Origin: Mactromeris polynyma
Lineage: Eukaryota; Mollusca; Bivalvia; Venerida; Mactridae
Direction of reading: 5' to 3'
NCBI GenBank assembly: GCA_032209605.1
Contig: JASFXZ010000027.1
Span: forward strand, 9,877,372 to 9,941,371
Length of the DNA stretch: 64,000 nt
A model generated the notes under the pieces. That model saw only the letters and a list, made by a program, of their open reading frames with translations, did not search any database and was not told the origin of the DNA. Within the stretch, counting starts at the first letter, position 1, and each line of letters starts with the position of its first letter. The translations under genes and the position numbers were made by a program. Positions 45,658 through 59,517 of the stretch are shown here, piece by piece.

Positions 45658-45758
45658 GTTAGCATGCCATCGAGTTTAGTTTGCAATAATTATAAGCTTT
45701 GTATAAGTCATCGCGCGGAGTTCATATTTGATTAGCTTCACGAACCTATTGTTTTGTA

Positions 45759-48480
45759 CGCTAACATCATATGATTAAGAATCAGTTTTACGCGTAAATT
45801 ACCTGTATATACTTACTCAGTATCGTAGAATATTTAGTAATATGTACAAACATTGAATAAGTTTATTTTATTCTCAGTTGACCTTCTATATGTGTGAATT
45901 TGTTGACAGAAATAAACAAGGTGTCTGGTATTACTGAAAAAACTGTTATTTTATAAATATACGTGTGTTTTATTAATCTGAATCAACTGAGTGTTGTTAC
46001 ATTCCACTGGTTTTTACAAATTAAATAAATGTCAAGCGTTTTGCAGGATGCTGCTAGATAGAGCGATAGTTAATTACAATAATTATACAGAACGTCCGTT
46101 ACCTGCCACCACAAGCGTTATCCAATATTGGTATATCTGCCTCACTAACGGAATAACGTCTCAGTATCAAGTCTTGTAACCGATGGGCAAACAAACTGAA
46201 CACTAGTGAATAGAATTCAATTTACCAATATCAATATATTGTACTAAATACATTGGAGACTGACGGTTGGTGTTTTATTAATATTTTAAAATCATTGTGC
46301 GCAATGGATTTATTATGCTTGAACATGTTTACACCGAGAGATTTCATACTTCGAACATTTATTTACATGTTGTTGTAAACGGACTTAATTCATGATTATG
46401 TACCAGGTGAGTTATAAAATCATATTAAGTATAAGATGTAACGGACACACAGCTTTTATAAAGTGAGAAAGATTCATTTGTTTTGTAATATACGTCTCTC
46501 GGTATAGATTATTCTTGTAAATTTAAAATGACTGCGCTTTGCTGTTGTAGGTTTGAGTTACGACGGTAGCTTCATTTTCATTGTTTAAACAAGTTTAATT
46601 AAGCTATATATGTTTAATGGCTATTATGATAATATTAATAGACAAACGTATACGTAGTGCTACCTTGAGGTGTTCCTGTGTCATATATGGAACCCTCTGA
46701 GTGTTTGGTGGAATTTGTGTCCGTATAGTTACAGTCCAAAATGATATAGTGAATTAAAAAAGATTCCATGCTGTTTAATATCAAAATGAACGCAAGCAAC
46801 AGTTATGATATACATTGTACATTTTATACGGATAAACTGTCACTTATCGTTATCATTACATACACAATACAATTACAATAAGTAGATTAAGAAAGTAACA
46901 TTAAAGAAATTCTGGACGAAATATGATACAATCATACGATGATGAATTAAAAATAATTTCAGAAGGCCATTTTAATGCGAATTACAGTTGTTCTGTTGTT
47001 TAATCTTGTTCAAGCGATGCATCAGGAACGGCTTTAAAACAGTATACCAAAGATTCGTAATAAGGATGACAAATTACATTTCTCATATATCCATGTACGC
47101 TTCTGTAAAATTAACCCCATTGCGGCTTGTATTTATCGAAACATTTGTTTCTTTGTAAGAACCTTACGCATTTAATGTAATCCCTATTATGTCAAGTTTG
47201 CAATTATTATTACACAAACGTAGCTGAGAAAAATGTTCGAAGAACAGAAATAATTAGAGCGCCACGCGTAGTAAGAATCGCTATCTGAAAATGGAGGTAC
47301 TAAATCAAATATCACAGATTTTTGTAAAACTATTTAATTTAAACGAAACGGGTTTCTAATATAACTTAGCTGATAAAAATAAACTTTCATTTCAAGAAAG
47401 TTAAAACCACACTAGGCATTTATTGTAAATGCGCTGAAACGGATTAATGTTCATTAAAATCCAATGAATACGGATATTCATTTAAAGTGATAACGTCACG
47501 TCTGTTCGGATAAACCAATAGGTAGAGAATTAGCGGCGTTTGCTTTCTGTACGTATTTTAAACTTTGTGAATAAAAGCACACATCGAAACTTTGCAGCAA
47601 ATTTCCGAGATGTTATTAGAGCTACATGAAACCATTGAGGAATTGCTATGATTTTGATTAAAATATCCGAGGTCATGTTTGAGTGTCTTACAATTTATAT
47701 GGCTTTAGTTCCGTTTCTAAAAAAACTCTCTATAACACATAATTACGATTTGTGCTCATCCAATATTTGCGTTGAAAATAAATCTTCCCCAACTCATCGA
47801 TCATTTGTACAATAATATTCTAATTCGATTTTATACGATAATTGCTTACTGATAAATTGACATTAACATTTAAATGGAATTCATTATGAGATGTTTCCAT
47901 TTGGATCATTATCGGAATTTAAACATTGTATTGTAGAATTGTGTTTACTTACCATAAATATGGACGCGAGATAATTGCTATACATTTAGTAAAGTTCTGT
48001 TAGAATTCTAATGGGGCGTGTGCTTGGCGCTTCAGATGACAGTAGAGCAGCTGCATGCGATCACAAGCAGGCAGGTGTAAATACACCTTGTGAATCGGTT
48101 ACAATGCTATGATTGAAATACTAGAACGTTGCAATATAGAAATACCCGAAGTTAAATGTTATTTCAGGCACCATCTAAGCTCAAACCTTTGCATTGATAC
48201 ATTAATATTGGTTCTATTTGCTGAGTAACATAAAACAATACCAATGTGTAGTAGAAATATTATTTTATTTAGAAAATTGATAATAATTTAAAATTTGAAC
48301 TTCATCTATCAAAAAGATATAGGAATTATAGCAACATATAAAACAAAGATACAACATACACAGAGATATAAAATCGCCATCACAAAACATTTGACAACAA
48401 GTATATTGTTTGACATCGTTTAGCCAAATAGTAACGGTATTTATAGAAGCCTCTTTGGAAGCAACGATAGAGTTGTTTTG
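45759..48480. other. Non-coding stretch
   Basis: AT-rich intergenic or intronic DNA with only short chance open frames. No repeat array or recognised element. Confidence 0.4.
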
Positions 48481-48857
48481 TTTGTGCAGGGATCAACCCC
48501 TTGTCGTACTGGAGAGAGTTTTGTTTGTGCAGGGATCAACCCCTTGTCGTACTGGAGAGAGTTTTGTTTGTGCAGGGATCAACCCCTTGTCGTACTGGAG
48601 AGAGTTTTGTTTGTGCAGGGATCAACCCCTTGTCGTACTGGAGAGAGTTTTGTTTGTGCAGGGATCAACCCCTTGTCGTACTGGAGAGAGTTTTGTTTGT
48701 GCAGGGATCAACCCCTTGTCGTACTGGAGAGAGTTTTGTTTGTGCAGGGATCAACCCCTTGTCGTACTGGAGAGAGTTTTGTTTGTGCAGGGATCAACCC
48801 CTTGTCGTACTGGAGAGAGTTTTGTTTGTGCAGGGATCAACCCCTTGTCGTACTGGG
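48481..48857 (+). repeat. Minisatellite, 43 bp x 8.8
   Basis: Unit 'tttgtgcagggatcaacccc' + 'ttgtcgtactggagagagtt' + 'ttg'; copies start every 43 bp from 48481. I see no differences between copies. The period is not a multiple of 3, so all three plus frames are open. Confidence 0.97.
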
Positions 48858-51249
48858 GCCCCATATATATAGGACACTCATAGTATGGCCAGACTGTGCT
48901 GCATTCCGTTGTAGCCATCGTACCCAATTCTCTTAGCAATGGTCGTAGGCACAATGATATGTTTGCAATGACACGACTGTCAGTCTAGGTGATAGTAATA
49001 GGATTATATTCTGTAAATGGAACACAACTCTGTCATTATTTAGCTCAGGATACAAATCCGCTCTTTTCATATTTTAAAGTCGCCTTATAGAAAAACATCT
49101 CATTATCCGTTAGGAATTATCCACTTAATGACTACATTGGTTTACACGAATTAATTGGACTTACAACAAAAGTACATGGTGTTAGTCTGGTCTCCTGCGT
49201 ACTATCGTGTGTAATAGTAAGACAGTGGTAGGGGCCGGTAATCCATACTATAAATGGGATGGTCTCATTTCGAAAACATCTGCCGACAAATGTTTTCTTG
49301 TATAACTAATAAAATGCTGTTTAGAGTATTGTTAATGTTCTCATGATTCTGATAAATTGAGCGGGTAATAGATACAGAGAACAAGGGTGTATATGTTTAT
49401 TTAAGTTTTCTTTTTCATGATTATCAAAATGCATTTTATTCACATATTTCTGGTATGTATCGGACTATAAAACGATGTCATTATCATACGTATCCATATG
49501 TATATAAAGGCTTTGTATCTTCTTTTACCGGTGTATATTTCAATGCTGACTTAATCACGCTTTTGAAGTAAATGTCGGAATGCCTCGAACACGCAACCGT
49601 TACAAAAGCTAAAGGCGACAAGATAATATGAAGCTAGGAAATTCAATGAAGAGGGACACAAGACACACGCAATAATGATGAGTACAATAAGAGGAGCACC
49701 ATTGAACGGCCAGCGGCATACTATATCTCAACATACAAGTAAAACTAACGGAAATAAAACATGGAATCCCAAGAAACGCCATTTGTAATTAGTTCCGTCG
49801 TCCAACGGTGACTGTCAAAGTGACGTATAGTTTGTAGACGATAAAGTTCTCAGTGTTTGTAGTCATTAGACATGTTCCATTAGGTGAAGATATTGCAGTG
49901 TCTGGTTATAATGTTACTCTACCATCACGCGAAACAATTATACAAGTTCATTTTACAACAATCGATACCAAAAGCTAGAATATCCTTAATGTTTGTTATC
50001 GTTCTTTACTGGACCATGTTACGACAAAGATGTGTTTTCATTGTTTCGCTCTAAACCAATACCATTAACTATTTATAAATATAATCCTGAATGGGAAATA
50101 AATGACTTGTAATGTTTATACCAGACAGTTGAATTCTAACTTTAACTTAGACGTCGTGACAATTGTAAATAATACCCATCTAAGGCAGTTCGAGCGTTAA
50201 AAATAAATCGTCAGCGTTTTTCGAGATATTTCATAATCACCGGTTAGATTGATCCAATACAAGATCAAATGCAATAAACCACATGAAGCCATGTCTTTAA
50301 TTGTGATACATGCCTCACAGTTTCATGGTTTTCTCCGAAGACAAAGAGATTAAATTATGAATTTTCCATAATAACATTTAATGTCGCCTGTGAAGTAAAA
50401 GTCAATTGGGTAAACAAGTTACATTCTTAAACAAATGTAAGTGAAATTTTGGCACATTAATTTTTTTTGATGAAAAATAATTCTTTTCCCGCCCACTTCG
50501 GCAATGGTTCAATAAAAAAGCATAAGGCGCGTGAAGATTGTGATTGTCGATAAGTCTTAAAATTGTAGTTTCTACTCATTGCCACTCGTTAAGTTGTAGA
50601 AGATAAATTGTCTTTGCACTTATGAAACAGTTGTACATATTTATATATTCATGAAATAACACTTAAATTAACATGGTTAGGTGTGGAAAACTAATCAATA
50701 ATATGTGAGGTTAACATGTTGATGCAACAACGTGATTGTGGTCACGAGGTCCCACACGTGATATTTACACACATTTTTGTTGAGTCAAGACAACACATAG
50801 GTTGGACGGCGTTTCTGTCATAACTTTGCCATAGAAACCGGTCGATACGACAATATATCTCAAGTAGAATGCATGTAGTGTACAATGAATACCATTGAAA
50901 CAGAATACCATTTCATCTTCGTTTGTCACTTTACCGCGAATTAAGACACAAATCATGACTTCAGCCAATATTAATGCCATTGTCCAACTCTTATTTTTTG
51001 TTGTTGTACCATGTCTTCAAAATCAAAACGCCTCCAAATATACTAGGCAACATGTGTTGAAAAGAAATCACACTAATATTTGAAAACTACTAGTATAACT
51101 ATCTGCGTTAAAGGTTTATCTGACATGTTGTAACTGTACCATCACATTTCATTTATACATTCTCACTATGCCTCTGATGCGATTTTCTCTCACCGATTGC
51201 ATATGTGGCAAAAAACTGTCAAATGTTTAATGCGTAAATAAACATAATA
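48858..51249. other. Non-coding stretch
   Basis: AT-rich; a fragment near 49600-49760 resembles 44930-45060 ('gggacacaagac'). No gene recognised. Confidence 0.4.
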
Positions 51250-51425
51250 CACATTAAAACCTCAATAATAAGACCACCTTTGGGACCCTTGAAAACTGGT
51301 CTTCTGATTGAGATGGTCTTAATATTGAGGTTGAATAAAGAGCAAAACAGTGAAAATTGACTTGAAAATTGTGGTCTTAATTTTGAGGTGGTCTTCTTAT
51401 TGAGGTGGTCTTTCTGTATTGTTTC
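51250..51425 (-). repeat. Family B dispersed repeat, copy in inverted orientation to 57298
   Basis: Reading the minus strand: 'agaccacctcaataagaaga', 'ccacctcaaaattaagacca', 'ttcactgttttgctctttat', 'caacctcaatattaagacca', then 'ttttcaagggtcccaaagg'. The same order occurs at 57298-57475 on the plus strand. Non-coding. Confidence 0.7.
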
Positions 51426-53762
51426 TTTAAAATAAGCATCTGTATCAGTATCAACTGAAACTGTATTTTTATGTTTTTTTAACAGGACGTAGTTCAATGC
51501 AGAGTTATGTCTCTGTACAAGTTATCTCTTTTCACGATGTGAAACATGAGTCAAGTACTGCTTTGTAAGTATACATTAAATGGACGCGTTAAACTGCGCG
51601 GGAACCTTGTTTTATTTGCTATATATCGGTAAAATAATCCAAGCTGTTGTTTAATAAATTATGTGTATAAGGTACATAACAACAAAACAACAAAAAACTT
51701 CACATTCAATCGATGACTTACCACACAAAGAGAATTCAGATAAATGTAATGCGTTTAAAGCAAGTATTCTTGTTTACATTAAAATGTGAAATGTACAAAA
51801 ACCGAACAACAGACAACAACAAGAAAAAAAGCAGCTGAAGTGTGTAAACATATCAAATACTTCTTATTTATTTCAACACTTAGTAACCTCATCTCAAAGA
51901 CACATTATATGTAGCAATGTGGGTGCAGTAGTGCTGGGTATCCGACTCCAAAATCACAATCGATTGTCTATGATATCGATAGTACAATCGATTTATGGGT
52001 TATCATTTTGACCGGTTTTTCACCTTGAATGAACCTATTTCCAACATTCTTACCTTTCAAGCAGAAAGAAAACAAATACAACAGTCTACATGTATTAAAA
52101 TGTTATCACCAAAAGAACTTCAAGCTAAGCTAAGTTTGTACAATTTTCATAATAACACCAAAAGTACTGAGACACTGTTAATGCTTTTTCTCAACATTAA
52201 ACATTGAAATGCTCCAGACAATCTATGTTACATAAAGACTGCAACAAAAGATATTGTCAAAATAGCTTTCGCTTTCGATTTTGAGCTAGAATCAGGACAA
52301 AACTAGGGCGTAGAATGTTTCAAAAGTTATATAGCTCATCCATGGTGTCCATTATTTTAATTATAGTTCTTCCTTCTTGGTATTCAAGCATTTTCAGTCT
52401 TCTGAGTTAATGTATAAACCATGCAAATCTTCATTTCCTAAGCATTCACAGATTAAGTCCGAATCTTACACTGACTGGATACCTTGTACATACAGAAAAT
52501 GTTTTTTATAAGCATTTACTTGTTTTAAAGATACAGTTGTGTTAAAAGTGACTGTTAAAATTGTGTGCACTTACTGACCGGAGTGTTAAATAGGATGAAA
52601 AGTAAAGGCATGTAGATAAATGCAATACTATCTGGTTTGATATGGTAAATGGGCATTAAAACATTTTTCGAACTCGAGATTCGGAATCCTGATCCGATGG
52701 TCACGAGGCGAGCCCAGCGTTGAGCACTGTTCGATCACGAACCTTACACTCCCTGGGGTTTGCACGAGTACTAGTTTGTAGTCAGGAAGCAGTCATCGGG
52801 TTTATTGTTTTACATAGTGTCATACATAAAATATTACAGTACAATTTACGAAGTAAAAACATAAAAATATTCATGCTCTGCCAAACTTGACTTACACAAC
52901 ACTGAATAATTAACATAATATCACAGAATATCTGAAAGGCAATGTTGTTAGTATTTCAACATAGTTCAAATATTGTGAAGTATCAAATATGGAACTAAAA
53001 TAAACGAAATCGATTTCAAATTCCACATTGAGTCTATCCACATCCAGATTATTCACTCGAAAGATACAGAAAGGCAAATAGATCCGTATAATAATAAGTG
53101 TGAGTTGTCGGGTGTGAATTGTATAGTTGTAATGACTTGTTTCACAATTCATGTGAAATAAATACGTTAAACTAGGAGCTCAATAGGACTACATTCTCAT
53201 TAAGGAAGAACGTTTCTGTACACAGTGTGTGACAAATATGCATTAAGCACGATGGGCATATTTTGTTATAAAATAGAAACAAGTCGAATTGACATTCAAA
53301 ATAATTTAGTCGGGGATAAATACTTAAACTCGAATCACACGATCCATCTGTATTCGAAAGAAACATCAGGGGAGTACAAAGATAGCGTGATTAGAATATA
53401 TTCAGAAGTTAGTTTTAAGAAGACCTACATTTCAGATGAGTTTTATATTTTAGATAAACTTATGCTATTAGGAATGTAGTTTACGCAATGACATCCAGAT
53501 TAGTGTTAGCTAAGCTACACTCAAAGTTAAATTAAACTTAAAACATTTTAAATTTCAAAGCAATCATTAACTTTAAAAGCATTACATGATAGCACAGCCA
53601 TTGTCAACATACACTTCTGTAGAAAATATGAAATATTGTGTATGATAAATTCTAATATAGATAGATAGACAAGTGTATTTAGGAATTAAGGCATTATGCC
53701 CCTGATTTATCACGAAGATGTAATACATGCATTGATATACATCCCTATTCACATGCATACAT
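51426..53762. other. Non-coding stretch
   Basis: AT-rich with short chance open frames on both strands. No recognised element. Confidence 0.4.
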
Positions 53763-53850
53763 ACCGTCTCCCGTGGCCGAGTGGTCAAGGCATTCGCCTT
53801 GGGAGCGGGAGGTCGAATGTTGGAATCCGGATAGGGGTCCGTTCTATCGT
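53763..53850 (+). mobile_element. tRNA-derived SINE head (family shared with 16371)
   Basis: 'gtggccgagtggtcaaggca' is a good A box; 'ttcgccttgggagcgggagg' follows, then 'tcgaatgttggaatcc', a B box split by 'gtt'. It resembles a leucine/serine-type tRNA. No 3' acceptor stem closes, so it is a SINE and not a tRNA gene. Confidence 0.65.
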
Positions 53851-54059
53851 TTATATTGTCAGCGTCTATAAAGTAACTAATTTCCCTAACATACATTGAC
53901 ATACATATATGTATTTTCATATCATTTAATCTTGTTGTGCAAATAGTATTTTCAAATGACCCGTTTTCTAGTTAAAAGGGAATGTGTTTATTTAATATTG
54001 TGTTGTGTCACCCTTATTAAAAGGTTAAGCCTTTTCTGACTCATGAGACACTTTCTGTG

Positions 54060-54240
54060 CACATTTAGCCCCCCGATTCATACCCTTCAATGTCAGACAC
54101 CAGACAGGAAGGCAAACGGTTAGCATTATTCAACAAGCTTGTGGCTGACCAACCAGCCATATTGGTACGGATTACTACTGATACACGAGCCTTCCACTTC
54201 TCGCTCTCAAGGCGGTTTCTTTACCACTCGGCCTTGGGAA
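54060..54240 (-). mobile_element. tRNA-headed SINE (family shared with 61446)
   Basis: On the minus strand 'cccaaggccgagtggtaaag' gives an A box. On the plus strand 'cagacaccagacaggaaggc', 'aaacggttagc' and 'ttattcaac' are shared in order with 61446-61490. Confidence 0.55.
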
Positions 54241-54926
54241 ACAATTAAATGTAAAACTAACTTACACACCTGTCGGGTATGATATGTAATTGTGAACAAC
54301 TCGGTATAACATATTGTAGTTGTAATTTGCCATTTGTATTGAAAGATAAGCCCTTTGTTTCAATTAACCATTTCTTAAAATATCTTCCGTAGATATTTGT
54401 GAATTACATTTATGGTAATAAAAAACAACAGTAATGAGTTTGACCGGGTTTTGTGTTCATCTTCAAAGTCAAGTTCGACCTGTTTGAAATCGTCTGCCAC
54501 TTTCTTTGTAATACAAGGCAGCTGGGAATTTGAATGGTTTAGTAATTGTAAACATATTGTTTAATCTAAAAATCAAGGAGTCTTGTTGTAAATTGATTGC
54601 ATGTAAAGTTGGCATCTTAATCTATATACGCAATGAGAGAGTGTAAAGGTTATAAGTGCAGATGAATATTTGATGCCTGTTATCTTCTAGCATCCTGTTT
54701 TGAACTTGTGGAAAATATTCAGGCTTCTGGATTCTGCTGTACTCGTTTGGCGATGTTTATCAAACAATGAAAGTTATTTGTACCGAGGTATGAACATGAC
54801 TTAAATCATTTACTCGTGTATAAAGCAATTTATCTCATGCACACGATATGATAAACCAGTGTTGAACGTTGAACAACACTTAAAGAATAAACATTCGTAA
54901 ATAATATCGTACTCACGACATATTCA
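54241..54926. other. Non-coding stretch
   Basis: AT-rich, nothing recognised. Confidence 0.4.
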
Positions 54927-57045
54927 AGTACAGTGCAACCACTGGTGGGCAATCCTCTCTTTAGCAACAACCTCCCATATAGTACAGTGGAACCTCTGCT
55001 TAGCAATCCTCTCTTTAGCAACAACCACCATCTAGTACAGTGGAACCTCTGCAGGGCAATCCTCTCTTTAGCAACACAACCTCCCATCTCGTACAGTGGA
55101 ACCTCTGCTGGACAATCCTCTCTTAAGCAACAACCTCCCATCTAGTACAGTGGAACCTCTGCTAAGCAATCCTCTCTTTAGCAACAACCTGCCATCTAGT
55201 ACAGTGGAACCTCTGCTGGCAATCCTCTCTTTAGCAACAACCTCCCATCTAGTACAGTGGAACCTCTGCTGGGCAATCCTCTCTTTAGCAACAACCTGCC
55301 ATCTCGTACAGTGGAACCTCTGCTGGGCAATCCTCTCTTTAGCAACAACCTCCCATCTAGTACAGTGGAACCTCTGCTGGGCAATCCTCTCTTTAGCAAC
55401 AACCTGCCATCTCGTACAGTGGAACCTCTGCTGGGCAATCCTCTCTTTAGCAACAACCTCCCATCTAGTACAGTGGAACCTCTGCTGGACAATCCTCTCT
55501 TTAGCAACAACCTGCCATCTAGTACAGTGGAACCTCTGCTGGGCAATCATCTCTTTAGCAACAACCTCCCATCTAGTACAGTGGAACCTCTGCTGGGCAA
55601 TCCTCTCCTTAGCAACAACCTCCCATCAAGTACAGTGAACCGCTGGTGGGTAATCCTCTCTTTAGCAACAGCCTCCCATCTCGTACAGTGGAACCTCTGC
55701 TGGGCAATCCTCTCTTTAGCAACAGCCTCCCATCTCGTACAGTGGAACCTCTGCTGGGCAACCCTCTCTTTAGCAACAACCTCCCATCTAGTACAGTGGA
55801 ACCTCTGGCTGGTAATCCTCTCTTTAGCAACAGCCTCCCATCAAGTACAGTGGAACCTCTGCTGGTAATCCTCTCTTTAGCAACAGCCTCCCATCAAGTA
55901 CAGTGGAACCTCTGCTGGGCAATCCTCTCCTTAGCAACAACCTCCCATCAAGTACAGTGGAACCTCTGCTGGGTAATCCTCTCCTTAGCAACAACCTCCC
56001 ATCAAGTACAGTGGAACCTGTGCTGGGTAATCCTCTCTTTAGCAACAACCTCCCATCAAGTACAGTGGAACCTCTGCTTAGCAATCCTCTCTTTAGCAAC
56101 AGCCTCCCATCTAGTGCAGTGGAACCTCTGCTGGGTAATCCTCTCTTTAGCAACAACCTCCCATCAAGTACAGTGGAACCTCTGCTGGGTAATCCTCTCC
56201 TTAGCAACAACCTCCCATCAAGTACAGTGGAACCTCTGCTGGGTAATCCTCTCCTTAGCAACAACCTCCCATCAAGTACAGTGGAACCTCTGCTGGGTAA
56301 TCCTCTCCTTAGCAACAACCTCCCATCAAGTACAGTGGAACCTGTGCTGGGTAATCCTCTCTTTAGCAACAACCTCCCATCAAGTACAGTGGAACCTCTG
56401 CTTAGCAATCCTCTCTTTAGCAACAACCTGCCATCTAGTGCAGTGGAACCTCTGGTGGGCAATCCTCTCTTTAGCAACAACCTCCCATCTAGTGCAGTGG
56501 AACCTCTGGTGGGCAATCCTCTCTTTAGCAACAGCCTCCTATCAAGTACAGTGGAACCTCTGGTGGGCAATCCTCTCCTTAGCAACAACCTCCCATCTAG
56601 TACAGTGGAACTTCTAATGGGCAATCCTCTCCTTAGCAACAACCTCCCATCTAGTACAGTGGAACCTCTGGTGGGCAATCCTCTCTTTAGCAACAACCTC
56701 CCATCTAGTACAGTGGAACCTCTGCTGGGCAATCCTCTCTTTAGCAACAACCTCCCATCTAGTACAGTGGAACCTCTGGTGGGCAATCCTCTCCTTAGCA
56801 ACAACCTCCCATCTAGTACAGTGGAACCTCTGCTGGGCAATCCTCTCTTTAGCAACAACCTCCCATCTAGTACAGTGGAACCTCTGGTGGGCAATCCTCT
56901 CCTTAGCAACAACCTCCCATCTAGTACAGTGGAACCTCTGGTGGGCAATCCTCTCCTTAGAAAACAACATGCCATCTAGTACAGTGGAACCTCTGCTGGG
57001 CAATCCTCTCCTTAGAAAACAACATGCAGTGGAACCTCTGCTGGG
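54927..57045 (+). repeat. Minisatellite, 54 bp x ~39
   Basis: Unit 'gtacagtggaacctctgctg' + 'ggcaatcctctctttagcaa' + 'caacctcccatcta'. Variants: atcta/atcaa/atctc, ctgctg/ctggtg/ctgctta, tcttt/tcctt, gcaaca/gcagcc. A rare marker 'gtggaacctgtgctgg' recurs at 56011 and 56335, 324 bp (six units) apart. The last units are scrambled ('agaaaacaacatgc'). Because 54 is a multiple of 3, open frames up to 383 codons arise on both strands; these are artefacts. Confidence 0.97.
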
Positions 57046-57297
57046 CAGTTCAGTTGTATTCTTCAAAAGGTACTCCGTCAACATATAGAAAACACCTCCG
57101 GGTGCTGTTATACCGCGACGCTTACATGTGACTACGTTGAAGCCATATACTGTACACGTTTCTCGCCGATGGGTTCAGTAAGGTTTCATCAATGATTATT
57201 CACCACACATGTTCTGTCTAATGAGATGTGCAGATCTTACATTATGCCGTGGTAAATTCCATAAAGTTTCAAGGATATTGGATAGGAATATCAATGT

Positions 57298-57475
57298 ACA
57301 GTGAAACCTCACTTAAAGACCACCTCAATAATAAGACCATCTCGAAATTACGTAACACAATTTTCAAGTCCATGTTCACTGTTTTGTTCTTTATTCAACC
57401 TCAATAGTAAGACCCCCTCAATATTAAGACCAACTCAATAAATAAGAAGACCATTGTTCAAGAGTCCCAGGGGTG
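57298..57475 (+). repeat. Family B dispersed repeat (ACAGTGAAACCTC type)
   Basis: Starts 'tacagtgaaacctcacttaa', followed by 'agaccacctcaataataaga', 'ccatctcgaaattac', 'ttcactgttttgttctttat', 'tcaacctcaatagtaagacc' and so on. Its first 13 bases match the phase of the 54-bp array unit (tacagtggaacctc), which ends 250 bp upstream. Confidence 0.7.
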
Positions 57476-59517
57476 ATCGTATTATTTTGGTTTTACTATA
57501 TTGGAAGATGACACATTTACCTTGAACTCGTATATATATATTTCACGCAGTATTTATTTCTGTCTGTTATCTACTTGTTCAAATATGCATTATCGTAACT
57601 GAAACAGACTTAATCAATTGTGCGACATCTTGCTGAGGTCAGCTTGAGGTCAGTGAGCGGATATAAGCGCGAGAAACGTCATCAAGAGTGGACGTTTTTT
57701 AACTGAACTTTAAGAGACAAGTCGGTCAAGTAACAAGGATCATACTCGGACTGATTACAACTAAATAAACTTTCAGCGAACTGTCATAAACATTAATGGA
57801 TGTTATCTGAGCCTGACTTGATACCAACACTCAAGTCGATAGGTCTGCTGCCTGCCAATATGGAGGTCGTGAGTGCGATTGTGGAGGAGATCTAAGCTTG
57901 CAGTGACCACTTGCCTCGGGTTTGTACAGCTGTGCGGAGTAGTCAGCCGAGTGCAGCAGACCAAGTTAGCCCTGGATTAAAAAAAACTTAATACATTTAA
58001 GCCTATTTCATTACCTGGTATAGAGTTCAGATATTATTTGAAAGGTCAGCTAGTTTGTAAAAAGTGTTCGTTTTTAAAATGCGAAGTATGTTGTGTTCTG
58101 TCTCATTACGTGGAAGATGAAACTGTTGTTTTAGTTTTATCGTTGAGTTTAATTCAATACGGCACCGTCACCTGTTTTTTCATCGAAAGATAAATCTAAA
58201 GCAGGTTTTTATTAAGAACTGAAAGCGAATACGTGTAATTCTTCCATCTATAATCATATCACGTATGTCTTGTTATAGTCTTACAGATATATGTGTTTAC
58301 CATCACGAAGAATTATTGCCTTAATCGAAATTGTCGACACTGACTGAATGATTCGTTTTGTTTCATTACGAATCTGAAGACGATGAACCCTTTGGTAACT
58401 TATGATGTTGTGACCAATTTTTAGAAATATTAAGTCATTGAATGAATACATACACTTAAAGAGATTTGTGTTGATTTCAGGGTGACGGACTGGAGGCAGG
58501 GAGACGGACTGGTGGTCGATGACTTTATTTCATACAATGAAATATAATACCGCTGGCAAAAACAGACAAATATCTTATTCATACATAAATACGTCGTTGT
58601 TTATTTCAATTCTAAAGACGCAGGATTATTTTCACATCCACCGTACGTGATCAATGTGTTGTTAAGAGTTAAATTAGAAACGGAAGAGTTTGTTTGGTAC
58701 GCGGAAACAGACCTCGGTGTCATGCAGAAGACTTAACGAGCGTTTCTCTGAACCGGATGTAGATAATTCTCTATCATCTAAACGCGCATGATAAAATGAA
58801 GATTTACAAACCGATCCTTAAAACAGATGTATCGATAAATATCCATTTAACAGACGTATGTTTTAAAACGGAACAATGGTTATGGAAAGTATTGCGGAGT
58901 AATTTATTACATCAGTCGAACCAAGTTAAGAGTTTTGCGATTCGTTCAAAAATACATTTGAAACGGCGTAACCTGTTTTCTGCATTAAAACCCTTTCATA
59001 TCTGTAGGACTCTTCACTTCGATTCTTTTCAGTTTATTATTAACTTTTCTGTCGCTAACACCGTTCTATGTTAATTGATAATCAAGATAAATCTGTCATC
59101 CACTATTAAGCAATTACATCAAAAGTTCGTTGACATTCAATAACATATCCACAATCTGTCTTCTCACATAATACCCGATAAATTTAATCGATAATGGAAG
59201 CAATCGATCGCTACTGGTCCGTATCGTCCGAATTAATTTATTTGCCATTAAGAATAACTGATCGGTGACAAATACATATATGCGTTTTACTCGGTACTGA
59301 CACATCTCGTAAGTCATTAATCGTGATAATCATTTAAATACACGCATTGAAACACTCATTGAATATTATGTTTTATAATATACTGGTTGACTAATTAAAA
59401 TAGAGCCTCATTGTTGTAAGCATACGCCTTGTATAAAATAAAACAATGCTATAAGTGAAGTATTGCATTATTATACTGGCACTCCTATTTAAAGGGCGAG
59501 CTCATGAGACACTGTAC
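57476..59517. other. Non-coding stretch
   Basis: AT-rich with short chance open frames (for example 58796-59074, no domain recognised). No element recognised. Confidence 0.35.

Larger units (their letters stand above)
45140..45758. mobile_element. Foldback element with nested SINE and internal duplication
   Basis: The left arm starts 'aaaacaataggcttgtgaag' near 45139, and the right arm ends, inverted, at 45732-45757 ('attagcttcacgaacctatt'). Arm similarity continues through 'aatatgaact', 'tgacttacaaagcttataat' and 'aaactaaactcgat'. The left arm is split by a SINE (45181-45446) and partly duplicated (45411-45532 again at 45536-45657). The order of events is readable from the arms. Confidence 0.75.

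Noticed and set aside
53763..53850. tRNA-Leu or tRNA-Ser gene
   Set aside because: The B box is split by an insertion and no acceptor stem closes. A related copy at 16371 shows it is a SINE.
55646..56979. Open frames of 323-383 codons on both strands
   Set aside because: Artefact of the 54-bp array (18-residue period). Equally open on opposite strands.
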